Below are positions 37,201 through 49,200 of a DNA stretch of 64,000 bases, in pieces. The DNA lies in contig JAVTVJ010011652.1 of the NCBI GenBank assembly GCA_034509425.1, forward strand, positions 8,364,001 to 8,428,000. The letters run 5' to 3'. The notes under the pieces are model-generated. The model was not told where the DNA came from and did no database searches. It worked only from the letters and a program-made list of their open reading frames with translations. The DNA is from Eopsaltria australis. Taxonomy: Eukaryota; Chordata; Aves; Passeriformes; Petroicidae. How positions within the stretch are numbered: position 1 is the first letter of the stretch; each line of letters starts with the position of its first letter. The translations under genes were made by a program, and so were the position numbers.

Positions 37201-40200
37201 TCTCCTCCCTCGCATCAGCTCGGCTTCCCTTGGAGAAAACTATTTATTTATAGCCATCCTGGCTGCCTTTAGCACATTTCAGCAGCCCACGTCTTTGCCT
37301 CCCTGATGATGTGCCCACAGCATTTCTGTCCTTACCCTGCTGCTACAGCCATTCCAGACTTCTCTCTCCTCCTTGCATCCCCCATCCAAAACTCCCAAAG
37401 GGGCTTAGAAACAGCTTCAGGAGGAGGTTTTAATGGGAGGTGAGCAGAGAAGGGAGAGTGCTACAGAACTCCTTTCTCATCCTTCCCCTCCACTCTTCCC
37501 AAGGAAGCAGAGAGAAACTCTTTTTGCTTTTTCTGCTGGGGGCTGTTGGGAAACTCAAAAAAACCCCAACTCCTGCCAGCTTGGGAGAAGTGGTGAAGGA
37601 AGATCTGCCACCATCCCCTTGGCTCCTGGTGTGTATCAGGGCTGTACTGGAGCACCACTGCTGAGCCAAGATGTGTATGGCTGTGGTGCACTGGGCACTG
37701 CAATAGAAGAGGTCACCTTCTTGCCTGGGTAATCCTCAATGGAAGGAAAGATCCATCTTTTTATCAGCTCTCCACTTCACAGGAGGTGTGCTCTTCCCCA
37801 GTGAGCTGCTGGGGGACCCTGGCTTTCCCCCCCGAGCCCACAAAGCTTTGTTCTTCCGTCCAGTGCTGACAGTTTAATTAAACCCAGTTTGAGAGTGGGT
37901 CACTGAGGTCAGGCGCTCTCCAGTGAAACCTCAGATCAGCACCATTTCCAGCCACCAGGACTGCTTAATGAGTTATCCGCTCATTGCAGGGGACATAAAT
38001 AAAGGAGGCCATGCAGGGAGTCCCCCCTGCCTCCTGGCCCCACTGCCAAGGAACCCCCCCTCTCCCCCCAACACACTGTCTTGGACTGAAATGGGCTCTG
38101 GGCAGGCATCAGCTCAATATTCCCAAATTCCAAGGGGAAAACATTCCTCTCCAGGCGTCTCACCTCCCCCATGCCCTCATTTGAGGTTTGCTTTCCGTTG
38201 GCCCTTTCCTGCCATTCCCCAGTTTATTTAAGCCCTGACGGATCAGGTTTAACTCCAACCCTTTCCATTATCCCAATGCACAAATGCTCTTTACAGCCAA
38301 GTTCCACGTAATTGTAGCTCGAGCTGGGCTGGGAGACCACAAAGTACCACCAACATGGATTAGGCTCTGACACTCTGGAGGTGGGCAAAGAGCTCTCCAT
38401 CCCAACCTGAACCTGAGGGACTCCTCTTGTGCTCCTGAAAAATTTTCATCAGGTTCAGTGGGAAAGGTACAGTGAGAAACTGCTCTATGGGTATCACATA
38501 TCCCTACTTCAACAGACTTGCCTTCATCTTCTGTGTTACTGATGTGCTGAAAAAGATGCATCAAAACTATGTCTAGAAGAGGCTGGGGCATCCAGGCCAG
38601 CACCCAAGGGTCCATCCAACCAACCCCCAGCAGCTCCTGCATCCACCCCTGGCTTTCTGCTTCAGCTGCCACCTGACAGCCTCATTTCCCAACTAAACAG
38701 GTCTCAGCCTGACTCATTCAGTCAGTTTTGGCTAATTCAAGACTTCCCAGTACAATGGTGAGGACATGAGGACCTAACAGGGACTCCAGAACTCCAGTAG
38801 CATGCCATGGGTGGCTGCAGTTGGAAGGTCAAGGGGAAGCCTTTTGCTGGAAGTGGTCTGGAGCTCAGGATTTGCAAGAAAATGGTGCTGGTAAGAGCCT
38901 TCTTTTCCTAGATCAGCACAGGTCCCAGCTTGTTTCTGGGCAGAGAGGGGGTCCTGAGCAGTGGGGCCACCCCAGCTCCATTTCAGCAGTTAAACAAGTG
39001 CAAAGCCCACTGGGGAGGCTCCAATTTCATTCAAGGAGAGCTGATTTCAGTTTAGCTTAAACCTGTTCCCCACTGACTCATATCCCTGTAGCCTGACCCG
39101 GGTTTGCAGCAATTTAAGAGTGTCCTTATGACCTCCCGCACTGGCTGGACTAGCACTGGTCCAGATCCCACCTCCTGCTAAGCCTGCATGTGTGTCTAGA
39201 CAAGCCACCCACGGCATCCCTGCCCCACCATCCCCCCAAAACATCCCTGAGCACCTCAGCAATGGGCAGCCTCAAGGAGAGGGGGTCCTCTGGCACACAG
39301 GGCTCTGGGGCACACATGCAGAACTCGAGGATCTGCCAGGACACTGGTTCCAGATGTGCTCTCCAGATAGATCCCAGCCTGTACCCCTACCCTCACTAAT
39401 GTGTGTGGGGGAACGGGGTGCAGAGGAGGCTGGCGGGTGGCTCAGTGTGTCCCCTGTCCCCAGTCCCACAGCTCATCACAGGGACCCTCTGCTCCAAGAA
39501 TGCATCAAAGCTCCCCAAGACATGGCACAAGCTATAATCGAGGAGCTGCAAAATCTGAGCCCATGCACACAGCCCCAGATTGACCAAGGAAAGCTCCAGG
39601 TGCTGGTATCCAGGCACTTTGCCATGGCAGAAATGGCAGAAAACAACTTCAAGACAGGGTGGGAGGGAATAGGTTTGAAATAACCACCACATTGCAGTAA
39701 GCAGTAAAACAACAGGAAGAGGCTGAAATGCACCTGAACATGAGGTGGCTGCAAGGAGCACCTTGCACAGCTCTCTTAAGCCCTCAGTGGTATGTACAGC
39801 CCCGTGCACACCGTGGCACAGTCCTGGCTCCACACGAGCCTAGCAGCTGGGTAGGGGCACACTCTGTGTGTAGGAGACACACACGCTGCTCTTCTGCATC
39901 TCCACAATGAATTGTTAGGGTTTGCTTGCTGAAAGAGCCTGGTATTAAAATCTAGAGAAGATTAAAAAGGAAACATTAACATTTGTAAAATAATTCTCTT
40001 GCCCGTGTTTCTGTTATGCAATGGGCGGCTGGAGGAGGATGGGCCCTTGCTGGCGCCACGATATGGCACAGCTGAGCTCAACAAATGCCATTTGATAATT
40101 AATTGAACGCCTGTGCTATCAGCTGCCATTACCTAGGCCCATCTTTGGCGCCTGTCCACCACTTCACACATCCCGTGCTGGCAACCCACACGGCGTTTAA

Positions 40201-43200
40201 CCCTTCACTGCACGCCTCGGGCTGGACTCGGGACTGACTCCCTGCCACTGAGGGAAGAAAACGGCTCAGCCACAGCCTGACTGCACAGGCAGGGCTGCCT
40301 GGCCCCAGCACGGCCATGCCTGTCCTGGGAATGTCTTAGCCCATTTAGTTATTTCATCCATTCCTGCCTTGCCCCAGAAGGGACCTGGCATCCTCGTGTC
40401 ACAGCTGATCAGTGGAGATACAAGATGCAGCAAGCAGCAAGCTCGTGTCCTGGCAACTACCACCCCAATCCACAGGGTATAAGCTGCTTCTCTGAGTGAT
40501 GGAGAGCACCCAGCCCCAGTCTGGCACGCACTCTCTCCTCCTCACAGCACCCTTCCCAATGTATGTGGTGCCTGACATAGCTGAGAGCCTGTAAACACTT
40601 TATTTGAACAATGCTGGCACTGCTGAAAGCACCATTGCCTGAGCAAAACAGCCCCAGGCAAGGGAAAGCCAATATGGAAAAGAGAATATTTATCAAAACC
40701 CCAGCAGCCCTCCCCAGGCAGCCTGCTGCTGCACAGAGGGAGGAGGAGCAGAGAGATCTGTGGAGTCAGGGCTTGCACAGCAAGAGACAGCCCCTGGAGT
40801 TGTTTCTGTAGGTGCAGAGGGACAAGCAGGGAGGGGGACAGGTGGAACAATGTGGGGAGGGGGCAGCAGGCATGAAGGGCTGGATTTGCCCAGGGCAAGG
40901 CTTCCCCCTCCTTCTCCAGACACCTACAGAAAGGCAGCTCTTGAGCAGGGCTGTGGGGCTCTCTGTGCTCCTTGGAGGTCTCTGGGCAGGATGTGATGCC
41001 CTTAGGGACACCCTCTTTGACCCTCCTTTCATGACAACCTGGGCTAGGTGTGTGAGGGAACCCTGCTCCAAAGCCCGTGATGCATACACAGGGAGGAGGC
41101 TGAGGGGCTACAGCACCTCTCCACCTGACACTGTGCAGGCACAGCTCAACTCTGCAATGCCAGACCCAGCCCAGACAGCCAGCACCTCATCCTGTATCCC
41201 CCTGTGTTACAAGGACATCTTTTACACCGCCAGTCTCAGGTCTCCTGCAAGTCACAGCCCATTTCCCACCTTGCTGCATGCTCAGGTCACACAGAGACAG
41301 GGTGCATTCCCCTGCCACGTGCCGAGCCTTCATTGGGACAGTAACCACCAGCACAACATCCCGCCAGGAGCAGCACCCTCCTGAGACATCAATGCCTCTC
41401 CAAACCCCATGGCAGTCCCCCAGGTGAGCCCACACCACCCTGGGCAGGGAAGCCCTGTGGGCACAGAGGGTACTCACAGCCGCGACAACGCCTGGTTGTT
41501 CTGGAAGAGAAGCTCGGGCAGGGTGTGCAGCTGGTTGCGGTTCAGACGTCTGCAGGGAAAGAAGAAAAGGGTCAGGGTGTGGGGTACAAAGCAATGACCC
41601 CATCTGCTACCCAGCTGGATGCATCAGGCACAGCTGGATACTTTGGCTCACTCTGAGAGGCCAACAGAGCACCTGGCAAGGACACCCCTATCCTGCTCAC
41701 CACAGTCCCAGGCAGGGACAACCATGGGGCACTAATAGACCTACTCACAATGTTGTAATTACATGCAGAGAGGACTCCAAGCTGTTAACTGCTGACTGCT
41801 GCTTAACTGCACTCTTAACCTGCTGCTCGCTCAGCTCCTCATATTTGCTCGAGCAGCTTGGGATTTTTAAACTGCTGAGCTATTTTACTGAGTACTGGAC
41901 CAGAACTTACAGCTCCCTCGCTAACACACAGGACACAGCTGATACAGCAAAAGTCATTTGTGTTTAACCTGCTCCTCACTTCAAAAGCATCAGAAAGGAC
42001 TCTAAGATCTATAGAAACAGAAATAGGTTTGCTTCCCAAACTGTAAAATACCACTGCCATGTGGAAGAGAAGCTGTTTGAAGTCAGGCAGTACCGATACA
42101 TTAAGGTTTAAGGAAAAAAGGAAAGGATGTTCTCTGCAACTAAATCCAGTGGCCCCTCACCAACCTCCCTCCATGACCAGGCACTCACAGCCGCTCAAGC
42201 TCCTTCATGTCATCGAATGCCCCACGCTCCACCACGCTGATCTGGTTTTCCATCAGCTGCCTGCAGAGAGAAGGGGTCAACTTTCTGGAAGAGTGGTCCC
42301 CAGTGCCCCCATTACCTCTTTTGACCCAGGGCACCTCACTCCCATTATCCCCTCAACACAACCTCTTCCCACACTCTCCCACTCTCTCCCAGCTGGAAGT
42401 GCACCATGCTCAGCCCAACACAACATCCTCCAGCCCTGCTGGCTGAAGCCCACAGAAAGAAGCTGAGCAACTCTAGCATCCATAGGAGGGGCCACAAACC
42501 AAGCACAATATCCACCAAGGTGGGGGCAGCTGGCCCCTCATCAGGAACTCACAGGACACGCAGCTGCTTCAGCCCAGCAAAGTCATTCTTGTTGATTCGT
42601 GTTATGTTGTTGCCATTGAGCTCCCTGCAGAGAGAAGAGGACGAAATTAGCAGTCAGGAACCCGTCAGGAGGTGGCCAGGCACCGGGTATCCCCAGTATC
42701 TCCCCAGAAAGGGCAGGCAGGGCCCCAAGGACAGTAGGGGCTGGTGCAATTCTGTGGCCTCTCACTAGGAGTGACCCCTGGCTCCAGAGAGGACCCTGGT
42801 CCTCAAATGACCAGCAGTGCTGGGCACACAGAAGTCTGCCTGGCCATGGGTGTGTAAGCTGGCATCCTTCATGGTCCACAAGGTGTAAGGACAAGAGGCA
42901 GAAGCTGCCCGGCACCTCCCGGTTCCCAGATGCCCTCCATGGGATGCATGCCACCCCATTCTGCAAATGCAGCTAACACCTGGTAGAGTCATCCCAAACA
43001 CACAGAGCTGTTTAGAGAAGGCAGGGGTAACAAGAAACAAACCAAAGTCCCCAGAACAACAGGATCCCTCCAAATACCCAGCTGCAAGACACTTACATGT
43101 GTAAGTGACACTTACATGATAATGACTCCTGCCATTATCCTTTCATCACAGCCATTTCACACCTTCTACCTTCTACTCAAGTCTCACCTGCCAAGAGAAG

Positions 43201-46200
43201 CTGGCACAGGACAAGCTGCTTTGTGGCATCACTCTCTCATTCAAAAGCCCTGAGTGAGCACAGGGACAGGCAACCCAGCCAGAAAGGAGATGCTGCCCCT
43301 CCTTGCTCATCCTGCTGGTGGAAAGAAGGGGTACTTACACGCACCCCATGGCCTCGGTCCAGCCCAGGCTCTGCTGAGCACCAGGACATGTGTCCCACTG
43401 CTGGGACACCCACATGGCAGGGCCTCTGCTCCCAGCCTGCTGGCTACACCTTCCCCAGCTCTCCCCAGCATGCTCCTGCTAGGATTATCCTGCTTTAAAA
43501 TACATCAAGCCAGAAGCTGCAGAGATTTGCACCTCACAGTCAGCTTTGCAGTGCCTTTCCACATTACAGGATGTGATTACTGTAGGAAAAGCAGGACCAT
43601 CAGCCCTGGGACCCACAGTCTGCAGAGCTGGTGATCTCTGTGCAGCCCCTATTGCAGGACAGAGTCTCCCTGGCAACACGAAGCACGGCAGCGTTTGCTT
43701 CCTGCATAAGGCCAACCTGTCCAGGCATGTGCTGGGGATGGAGGATGCCTCCGTGGATGCTGGAGACCACTGCCTGCACTGAACACAAACACAGAAATCA
43801 AGAGGAAAACAAACTGCAGGAGGAGAAGTCAGTCAAGTGGCGGATGAGCTGCTGGAGCCAGGGAAGGAAAGAGGCAAGAGAGTGCCACCATGGAGCAGGT
43901 TGGGGTGCTTGGGCAGGTCCATGGGGGGTCTGTAACTTCCTGAGCCCTGACAGCAGGACCAGGGAGGAGGAATGCCTCATGTCACACGACTGGCTGAATA
44001 CACAGTCCATCATCCCCATCCAGAGCCAAAGCTTCCCTCCACCGGGCTCTGCAGCCATACGAGGGGCTAAGGTCAGCGGCGGGCTGGCCTCGGGGCCGCC
44101 GAGCAGCGTGTAGGGCCACCGGGTGCAGCCAGCGCAGCCGCGCACCCCGGGGTGCTGCCATTGTCCCGCTGAAATGGCTGATAATGGCTAATGAGTTCCA
44201 GCTCGCCATTATAGCCTCGTAATTACAGCGCTATTCAGCGCCGAGATTGCCGGGCTCCTGCCATTATCCAGCCGTGTGTGCCTGTGTTGGGAAGGAGGTT
44301 GGGAGAGCAGCGTTACTAGGACACAGATGAATGCAGGCGGGAATGAATAGAGGTTCCTCAGCCCCAGTGATTAAACTGAAACCCACACTTGGGCTCTGCA
44401 GCCCCACGACTCCCCCGTTTCCAGTACTTCCAGCACGCAGAGAGGACAGCAGGCTGCCAGGATGGGCCTCCAAACCACAAGGACGTGACCCTCTCAGTGG
44501 GAGCAAAAGCCATGGTCAGTCAGGATGTAAATCCCGGGCACGAAGCACCGGGGTGTGTCACACGTTTCAGGGACATTTGTCGCCACAAAGGGGGTCGGTC
44601 TTTTGGTATGTGCAGTTGTGTGCCCATCTTCCGGTGGACCACAGCCCTGGAGTCAGCTAAGGGCAGGGAGAAATCACAGCTTCAGGAGTGGTTTTCTCCA
44701 AATGTCCTAAGCAAAGAAGATTGCCTGGAAGAACCCCAGGGCCACTCTAGAGGCCAAGCTGCAGGGAACGGCACTCATCCCAGCTCCTGGTGAGCGAGGG
44801 TTCCTAGCAGGACTCGCATGTCACCTTCCTTTAAACGCACCTAGCATTACTCTGGCTACAGTGTGTAACTGGGAGTTGAGACATCTGCAGTACTGCAGAG
44901 AGACAGAGCAGAGAGGCTTGATTTAGAACTGCCCGACCTGAAAGCCAGCACTTACACCTCAGCCTGCAAAGCCCAAGGCAGTGCTGTCCTCAGAGCACCA
45001 GCATCCCAGAGATTCAGCCAGAGGCAGAGCACAGGCAAAGCAGCATGGAAACATGAAGAAACATCAAAGACCCACGGAATAGACATGGCCTGTCCCTGCA
45101 CATGCCAAAAACAGGCTCTGCCCTCTCTCCAAGGCATCTTCTGGGACAGTGCAGCCCGAAGACTGTGGCACCAGAAGGCACAGGCAGGACCAGCTACCCT
45201 GGTGTGCCCATCTCAGCCTCCACTCCCTGCGTGCTTGCTGAGTATCCTCGGGGTACTTCAGCAGTGGGGCTGATGGCAATCCCCAAGTGGGGCTCAGGGC
45301 CCCTTGACAGTCCCCCTCCCTCAGGGACTGGCTCTATGTGCTCCCTGACAACTGCTCCCAGCATCCCTCCATGCCTTTGTTCAGGTAAATGATGGCCTTT
45401 GCAATCAAGATGGGAACGAACAGCAGGTAAAGCTTATTTGTAAGGATGCCGAGGCAACTCTGCCATTTAACTTCATGACATTTTTTCCCCTCTGAACCCC
45501 CTTCAGTTCCTCGTGGAGATAAATTACAGTCTGCAGTGCCCAGAAAGCCGGATCCCTGCTGCTCAGCTGCTCACCCACTGCCTCCATGCCCTTTCCTAGT
45601 GAAGCAAAACACTGCCCTGCTCCACACAGCAGAGCTTCAATAAGGACTGATGTGTCTGGGGAACTGCCCAGCAGATTGGTTGTATTTCTGGACTGTGACT
45701 TGAAAGCAGAAACACAGGGCGTGCTCTTTCCTCGCTAATTCAAAGGATTTAACACCAGAAAGCATCCTCAAGTTCATTCAGGCTCCCTTCCTCTGCCCCC
45801 CAGCACCCCAAATCTCACACTGCTGATGGAGAGGCAGCGAATTTTCATTTGCAATCCTCAAGTTTTAGAAACCCCCCTCCCATTTCTCCCTGGGAAGAGA
45901 AAAGTCATTAAAACAATCAGTCCTTTTACTACATTGCTTGTGGATCATCCCACTCCCAGATGGGATGTCTGTGCTGCAGCAGGGTTCGTTAGACTGGATT
46001 TGCATAGTCTGGGTTTATATTTGGTTTCTAGCTTTGGATGGCTTATCCATTCCCAGGGGGTCCAATGTGTCTTTTCCCTTTGCAGGGTTTGCAGCTACAC
46101 CAACTCAGTAACAACCTCAGAGAGCACAAATGCTGAGAGTTAATTTATTAAATACAGCCAACATGAATGATATTTCCCTGGACACTGATTTATCAGGAGC

Positions 46201-49200
46201 GGGAAGGAGCAGACAGCGCAATCCCACTATCCCTACTCCACTGCAAAGCATCAGCTATTCAGCACACATGTGACTCCTGTCCTTGTGGCTCAGCTCAGCT
46301 TTGCTCTCCCGCTGAGGCAGAAATCCCAACTGGTCTGCTCCCTGAAATCCTGCTTTTTGCAGAGGGAAAGTCTGTGAGATGAATTCCTGCAATTTGCACC
46401 CACCAGCAGCAAAACGTGCCCTGGCCCGTCAGGGCCAGCACAGAGCAGGTGCCCACAGCTCTGGGCAGGGATTGCAGGGGCTGGTGGAGAGGGATCTGTG
46501 CTCCTGTGGTGCCTGCTGCAAGGGCGGCCCCTGCCCCGGTGCCAGGTGAGGTTGGTACTTGTATGGTCCGTGAGATTGTCCCTTCCTCAGCAGTCCTCAC
46601 TGCTCTGCCGCTCCTGCCCTTGCCTCAGAGCGCCGGCCCCCAAGGGCACGGCTGCCCTCCCAGCAGCTCCACAGCCCTCATCCCAGAGCCCTGACCCCAG
46701 CTGGAGCCGGCACTGCCAGATAATAATCAGGGAAGCGGAGAAATGAAGGCTGGAAGGTCACGCACCCCACAGCAGTACCTCTGCCACCCTCCATCAATCC
46801 AGGCAGATGAACACGCTGCTCCTTCAAGGACAGGGACTGACACCACCCTGTGCATTATTCCAGCACATCACTGCTCCTGCCTCAAGGACTATTAACAGAA
46901 CTCTGACCTGAACCCCTCCCACAGCAGATGAACCCCATCTCTGCCTGCCCAGGCCACCATGAGCAGAGATCTGGCTGCTCCCTTGCCCGTGCAGGCCTCT
47001 TTCCCAGCCCACTGCCCCACAGCAATCCCCCAGCCCCAAGGGCGCAGCTCTCCCTCAGGGCCCCTCTGACTTGCAGAAGGGGCAGGACCCTCTCTGTGCT
47101 CCCGTTCCACATCTGTGCTGTTGGTGATTCCCTCCCACCAAACACTTTCCTCTCATCCCCAGGCAACAACTTCCTTTCTGTCAGCTCATTCCTCCTGTTC
47201 ACCCAGCCCACTCTGAAATCTCAGCCCATTCTCCAGCCCTCTTGCATCCCTCCCAGCCTGGTGGCATCTGCAACTGTCATAAGCAGCTCGTGTCCCATCA
47301 CACAGGCTGCTAATGGAAGCATGGATGAGGCTTAGACTCCAGACTGACCCCAGTGCTCAGCACTGGGGGACAGAGCAGCTGCAACCTTTCATCCTACACT
47401 TTTACTGCATTTTTGAAGTCTTCTCAAGATTTCACCCGGCTGCTTGAATGAAACTGAGCCCCAGCACATGCTCACTGAGCTGCTCAAGACAAGGAAACAT
47501 GGGGCAGAGCCCTTCCCAGTCCTGGGAGAGCTGGTCCCCTTCAGTACTGGCACCACATTCACCAGCTCCCTGGAGCCTATATGGGCCTGGCTGGGTGCTA
47601 ACTCTGTCCCCTCCAAGGTACCAGGGATTTACAGAGTGCTCCTGCCCACTGCTCAGGGAGAGCACACTGGTCACACACATCCTGGGCTGACACAGCTGCA
47701 CAAGAGGCTCAGCACCTTCTTCTCCTTTTCCATCCCATCCCTGTTCTGACCAGACCCCTCAAGAAGAGCAAAGGTGCCCAAGGGATACATCAAAGTCCCT
47801 TTAGGGGTGTCATTCACAGGGTGAACACCTTGCCAGCACCACCCCTGCCAGATGCCTGCAGGTGCCCAACAAGCAGAGCCCCAGGAGCAGTTGTGCATTG
47901 TCTGGGCTCATCTTGGAATCACTGCCCTCAGCCAAAGGGAATCCAGCCCCAAGCACAGCGATGGCCCCCAGGGCACAGGAGGCTCTGTAAGCTTTTACGA
48001 GCTACCAGAGCAGGTTAGCATCACCACAGATCTCTAAGCATTACAAACAGCATCGATCATGCAAGTAGCAGTGAGGATCCTGAAGGCTTTCTGTTCTCCT
48101 AACTTCTCTCTGGGGCTTTCATGCCACAGCCATTAGCTGCTCACAGTCAGGGAATGCTGTACACTCACACGGCATTGTGGTGTATCACCTTCAGGTTAAA
48201 AATAAATAAATAACCTCCCTGAACCCCAGTGGGAGAGAGAAAAGGCAGCAGGTCATTTCTGTTTCACAAATGTGGAAACTGAGACTCAGCCAAGAGAACA
48301 GATTTTCCTGGACACCCACTCAGTTTGGCTTTCTATACTGGGTTGAGTAGCCTGGTGAGGAGCTGCCCTGTAGCTCCTCTGCTTCCAGGGCAGGGGAGGC
48401 TGCCCAGCCCTCAGGCTTCGTCCTGCCACTCATCAGATTGAGTTCCACTTTGCATCTTCCTCAGCAAAACCTTTTTGGCTCGTCCCTCCTGGAGCTACTT
48501 ACAGCAGGGATGGGAGGAGGAGTGCACCTGAACTGCTCAGTTATAGGTGCCTACTCAATCCCAGACCAGATGGTCTCCTGGAGCATCCCATTTGGGATGT
48601 AGTGCTTCCTCCAACCAAGAAATATCCAGGGCCAGGAGCTTGCAACTCTCTCACTCTTGGTGCCCAGGGCTGCTCCTTGGCTGCATTGCTTTAAAAATTA
48701 ATCTTCCCTTTTCTGATCTTCTTCCTCTAGCAGCCTCTCTCCCCCATAGGACACTTGCCTCTGCTATTTTGAGCAGCAAGTGCATCCAAAATGCATGCCA
48801 GGGAAGCAGTCAGTCAGCACAGCCTCAGAGCCTGAATGTAGCAGGGAGGTCTGGGATGGTTCCTGAGGGGACAGCCTTGGGCCAATCCCACATCAACACC
48901 ATGGAGAGGTCCCCTCCATCCCACCTCATTTCCTCCTCACTTCCAGCAGTGCCACAACCCCAAGGACTTGGCTATCCTTGCTGCTCACACTGCTAATTGG
49001 CATCCTGGTGGTGTACAGCATGAAAACCTCTGCTCCCCTTGCTGCTCCTGCCACTGTCATCCCTGGCTGTCCCTCAAGTGGGGACAGGGGCCAGCTGCCA
49101 GAGCTGGCCTTGGAGCTACTCGCACTGGAAGCCTGCCAGGGAGCAGTGATCTGGGCCTGACATCCCCTGGGATGAGGCCATTTGCTAACACACAACTGTG

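Larger units (their letters stand above)
11538..41477 (-). other. SLIT1: SLIT1 intron 4 (29.9 kb), regulatory landscape
   Basis: It splits domain D1 between LRR 3 and LRR 4 and is over half the gene length seen here. Contents recognised: CpG islands at about 15.04-15.75 kb and 25.80-26.16 kb; a CR1 LINE end at 13.4-13.7 kb; an 18-bp tandem repeat at 13054; simple repeats at 28240 and 31544; and AT-rich motif-dense blocks (11.84, 17.49, 23.42, 26.26, 29.27, 39.90 kb and others). No protein-coding gene of known family is recognised in either strand. The rest appears to be ordinary unique intron. Confidence 0.9.

Noticed and set aside
11538..41477. Possible intronic miR-218, which is hosted by SLIT2 and SLIT3
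   Set aside because: I did not notice the mature miR-218 sequence on either strand, and SLIT1 is not a known host; a by-eye scan is not exhaustive.
41740..41775. Exon-like ACATT|GTGAGTAG donor on the minus strand in intron 3
   Set aside because: No AG acceptor at a distance giving an LRR-sized, in-frame exon; SLIT1 phases are already complete without it.
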